NCBI GenBank assembly: GCA_002686195.1
Contig: NZAS01000059.1
Span: forward strand, 3,458-8,907
Source of the DNA: Candidatus Pacearchaeota archaeon
Lineage (GTDB): Archaea > Nanoarchaeota > Nanoarchaeia > Pacearchaeales > GW2011-AR1
Direction of reading: 5' to 3'
Length of the DNA stretch: 5,450 nucleotides
The notes under the pieces are model-generated. The model was not told the DNA's origin. It made no database searches and saw nothing but the letters and a program-made list of their open reading frames with translations. Below are positions 3,522 to 5,450 of the stretch, in pieces (position 1 is the stretch's first letter; each line of letters starts with the position of its first letter). The position numbers and the translations under genes were made by a program.

Positions 3522-5057
3522 CTACTGTGCGGGTGGTGTTTGTGGTTGTTGTGGTTGTTCTGCTTGTTGTGTCATTGCTTCTTGAGCCATAGCCATCATT
3601 GCTTGTTGTTGTGCTTGTTGTTGTTGCTGTTCTTTTATTGCTTTTACTTCTTTTAATGATCTTACTGCTTCTGGGCTGAAATCTGAATCCCTGATCACTT
3701 TTCTTGTCAATTTTTGTATATCAACGTTGATACTTGCTTCTGGTCCAAGTTGATTTATTAGTTGAAGTATTCCCATGTCTCTATTGATTTCAGACATAGC
3801 AATTCCTTTTTTAACTGCTGAGTTTACTACTAATTCAAATTGATTACCATCTATTATAAATTCTTGTATTTCACCTCTCATTTGTAATCTAACAATAAGA
3901 TTACCAACTACTTGTCTTAAAAATTCATTTTCTAATCTTAATCCAGCTGGACCTATTCTACGAAAAAAGTTTGACTGTCGTAACTGCACCTCTGTTGCCG
4001 TTTGATATTTGCTTTCTTCTGGTGGCAATATAGCATCATTGTATAACATTTTTCTAATTTGTGTTCTATGATCTGCTATTGTTGCTTCTGTAATGTTTAA
4101 TGATCCGGGGAAAGGAACTGGGGTTAAGGGGCTGTCAGTTACTACAACATCTCCAGGACGCAATTTCATATTTGAAAAATTCACAGAAGTGTCGCTTGAG
4201 GTTTGCCAACATCCAAACGCTAAGAATGCAGATGCCTGCATAAACAATTGTTGAGCTTCATTTACTACTCTTATATGGGGAAGTGCCATTCTTATTGGAC
4301 TTTCCCCAAGAATATCTCCCACAGTTTTATTAAATCTAAATACTGTAAACATAGGAACCGGCATTTTTCTAGTTTCCATAATAGCACCATCTTTTCCTAC
4401 TTGTACTGTGTATGTGTATTCGTCTTCCAATGGAATTCTAAAACAACTTTCTAATACTGGATGTCTTTTGTATGGATCTTCTGTGCAAATTTTACATAAC
4501 TCAAAACCTAATTTTTCTGGGCCATATGTTTCTAAAAGATATTGACCTGTAAGTGTGTGTTGTCTGAATACTGTATCTATTTCTGTTTTTGCATTATCTA
4601 AAAAGTATAATTGATAACTTGGTATTGCTGTAAAATTGATTTTTTTATCTTCGTAAGTTGCTATACACCCATAACCTGCAATAATGCAATCTGTAAGTGC
4701 TTCTGATGCCGCAACGTAAAAGTTACTGTCTCTAATTGTTTTGAATACGGTTCTGTTTGCTACGTCTAATGCCATCTTAACATCTGACGCAACTGATTCT
4801 TTTATATCTTCACGTACAGAAATAGTTGCCCATTGACTGTTTTGTGGAATTAAAAGATTTAAAATTGTTGAAACTAAATTTTGTACTGAATCTGGGGCAG
4901 TAGAATCATATATTTTTGTTCTATCTGTTTTATCGTTGTCTGCTCTGTAGATATCTCTATTTGGACGAGTATATTTGTATGCTTCTGATATTTCGTCTTC
5001 GTGTTGTTCTCTAGCAGTTTTGGCCAACTTAAAGGCTTTTGCTATGTAATCTTTCAT
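3522..5057 (-). CDS. Head-tail connector (portal) protein, T7 gp8-like
   Basis: At 511 residues this is the usual length for the podovirus head-tail connector family, which forms the dodecameric ring at the capsid vertex for DNA packaging, DNA exit and tail attachment. Family signatures are visible: IYDSTAPDSVQNLVSTILN (49-67) then LIPQNSQWATI (69-79) near the N-terminus. VGDILGESPIRMALPHIRVVN (246-266) lies in the middle, and YQTATEVQLRQSNFFRRIGP (351-370) followed by a conserved helix of the clip/wing region. The C-terminus (476-511) is a low-complexity Gln/Ala/Pro tail, probably disordered. The start lies four bases after the preceding stop with no clear ribosome binding site, so coupling to the upstream small gene is likely. 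Identification is strong. Confidence 0.95.
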   Translation of the reverse strand: MKDYIAKAFKLAKTAREQHEDEISEAYKYTRPNRDIYRADNDKTDRTKIYDSTAPDSVQNLVSTILNLLIPQNSQWATISVREDIKESVASDVKMALDVANRTVFKTIRDSNFYVAASEALTDCIIAGYGCIATYEDKKINFTAIPSYQLYFLDNAKTEIDTVFRQHTLTGQYLLETYGPEKLGFELCKICTEDPYKRHPVLESCFRIPLEDEYTYTVQVGKDGAIMETRKMPVPMFTVFRFNKTVGDILGESPIRMALPHIRVVNEAQQLFMQASAFLAFGCWQTSSDTSVNFSNMKLRPGDVVVTDSPLTPVPFPGSLNITEATIADHRTQIRKMLYNDAILPPEESKYQTATEVQLRQSNFFRRIGPAGLRLENEFLRQVVGNLIVRLQMRGEIQEFIIDGNQFELVVNSAVKKGIAMSEINRDMGILQLINQLGPEASINVDIQKLTRKVIRDSDFSPEAVRSLKEVKAIKEQQQQQAQQQAMMAMAQEAMTQQAEQPQQPQTPPAQ

Positions 5058-5061
5058 ATTT

Positions 5062-5358
5062 TTAGTTGCCGATTTGAGTAAGATCTGTACCTAATGGAGA
5101 AATTGTATTTGCTCCAATGCCCATATCAGTTGCACCAAGTAAACCTCCAGCAATATCTCTAGATGTAATTAAAGATGCTCTACCTCTTCTTCTTCTGTTA
5201 CGTCTGATTTGTGCTCGTCTTGCTTTTTTACGTTCGTCTTCTAATTGGCCAGCCGCTCTTGAGTCAGCATCCGCTTGTAATTGTCTTTGTACTTCTAATT
5301 GTTGTTTTGCCATGTCATCTGCACTAGGCATTGCTGGCATTTTTGGCATTATGCACAT
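5062..5358 (-). CDS. Small basic phage protein upstream of the portal gene
   Basis: The chosen start (ATG 5358-5356) lies eight bases after a near-perfect Shine-Dalgarno GGAGGAGGTT. The frame stays open 26 codons further upstream, but that part overlaps the end of the previous gene in another frame and has no binding site. The resulting protein has 98 residues. It has a Met/Pro-rich N-terminus, a charged helix (about 17-45), then a strongly basic cluster RRAQIRRNRRRRGR (47-60) leading into ASLITSRDIAGGLLG (61-75). A basic RxRRxRGRxSLI segment is recurrent in small proteins encoded beside podovirus portal genes. Their function is not known; binding to DNA or to the connector is plausible. It is four bases from the portal start and so in the same operon. 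Confidence 0.8.
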   Translation of the reverse strand: MCIMPKMPAMPSADDMAKQQLEVQRQLQADADSRAAGQLEDERKKARRAQIRRNRRRRGRASLITSRDIAGGLLGATDMGIGANTISPLGTDLTQIGN

Positions 5359-5359
5359 A

Positions 5360-5450
5360 TTAGTAACCTCCTCCAAGTAATCGTATAATGTTTTGTGCTG
5401 TTTGTTTTTGTGCTTGTAATAAACTTCTTCTTCCACCTAAAACTTTTTCT
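5360..5450 (-). CDS. C-terminal end of an upstream virion-operon gene (partial)
   Basis: The minus strand is open from the window edge to a TAA at 5362-5360, giving 29 residues that end QAQKQTAQNIIRLLGGGY. The LLGGGY terminus is encoded by the same bases that form the Shine-Dalgarno of the next gene. The stop is one base before that gene's ATG. This tight arrangement supports a real gene end. Too little is present to assign a function; an adjacent virion gene is the natural guess. Confidence 0.6.
   Translation of the reverse strand, partial: EKVLGGRRSLLQAQKQTAQNIIRLLGGGY
5365..5374 (-). promoter_or_regulatory. Strong ribosome binding site fixing the start at 5358
   Basis: GGAGGAGGTT reads on the minus strand at 5374-5365, with eight bases (TTACTAAT) before the ATG. 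It is the best Shine-Dalgarno in the window. It lies within the last codons of the preceding gene, so ribosomes finishing that gene could reinitiate directly. It rules out a longer product starting at 5436. Confidence 0.85.

Noticed and set aside
3525..3640. TTG/TTGTTG-rich repeat at the portal gene end
   Set aside because: It is explained by the Gln/Ala-rich C-terminal tail of the portal protein and is not an independent DNA repeat.
5359..5436. N-terminal 26-codon extension of the small basic protein
   Set aside because: It overlaps the end of the upstream gene in another frame, lacks a ribosome binding site, and a near-perfect one lies before the ATG at 5358.

Overview
The window looks like part of the genome of a tailed phage with a short-tail (podovirus, T7/BPP-1-like) head module. 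It is AT-rich with densely packed genes. The diagnostic gene is a 511-residue head-tail connector (portal), followed by a Bbp19-like small protein and a capsid scaffolding protein, all on the minus strand. Low G+C and a 2-oxoglutarate/Fe(II) oxygenase placed in the virion operon are common in phages of marine bacteria, so an aquatic bacterial host is a reasonable inference. Nothing in the window fixes the host.

Right half (1882-5450, minus strand, read right to left): the 3' end of an unidentified gene; a 98-residue small basic protein whose ribosome binding site lies inside the end of that gene; the portal; the Bbp19-like protein; the scaffold, joined to it by a TAATG overlap; and a 2OG-Fe(II) oxygenase. 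Gaps are between -1 and 44 bases, so this looks like one co-transcribed, translationally coupled operon. A major capsid gene would normally follow the scaffold, but none is present.

Middle (1412-1881): two very small membrane-protein genes on the plus strand (35 and 26 residues). Upstream of them are an AT-rich tract, a perfect 14-base palindrome and a 10-base inverted repeat around a TATACT box. A hairpin followed by a T-rich stretch lies between them and the oxygenase gene, which they face.

Left-centre (about 780-1411): roughly 630 bases without a convincing gene, packed with a short sequence built on TGGTAA. It holds six direct repeats spaced 28-31 bases apart, a second tandem block, and a cluster of TGGTAATACCA palindromes that includes a 37-base perfect direct repeat. 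A GC-rich, hairpin-forming island interrupts the array. At the left end lies a compound site of the same motif next to a near-consensus sigma-70 promoter (TTGACA, 17 bases, TATACT).

Left edge (1-711): that promoter drives an unrecognised gene that runs off the window with at least 237 codons. The layout (repeat array, AT-rich tract, promoter with an embedded half-repeat, adjacent gene) resembles an iteron replication origin or a partition/operator region. This is the most interesting part of the window. Its function is inferred from layout, not from recognised homology.
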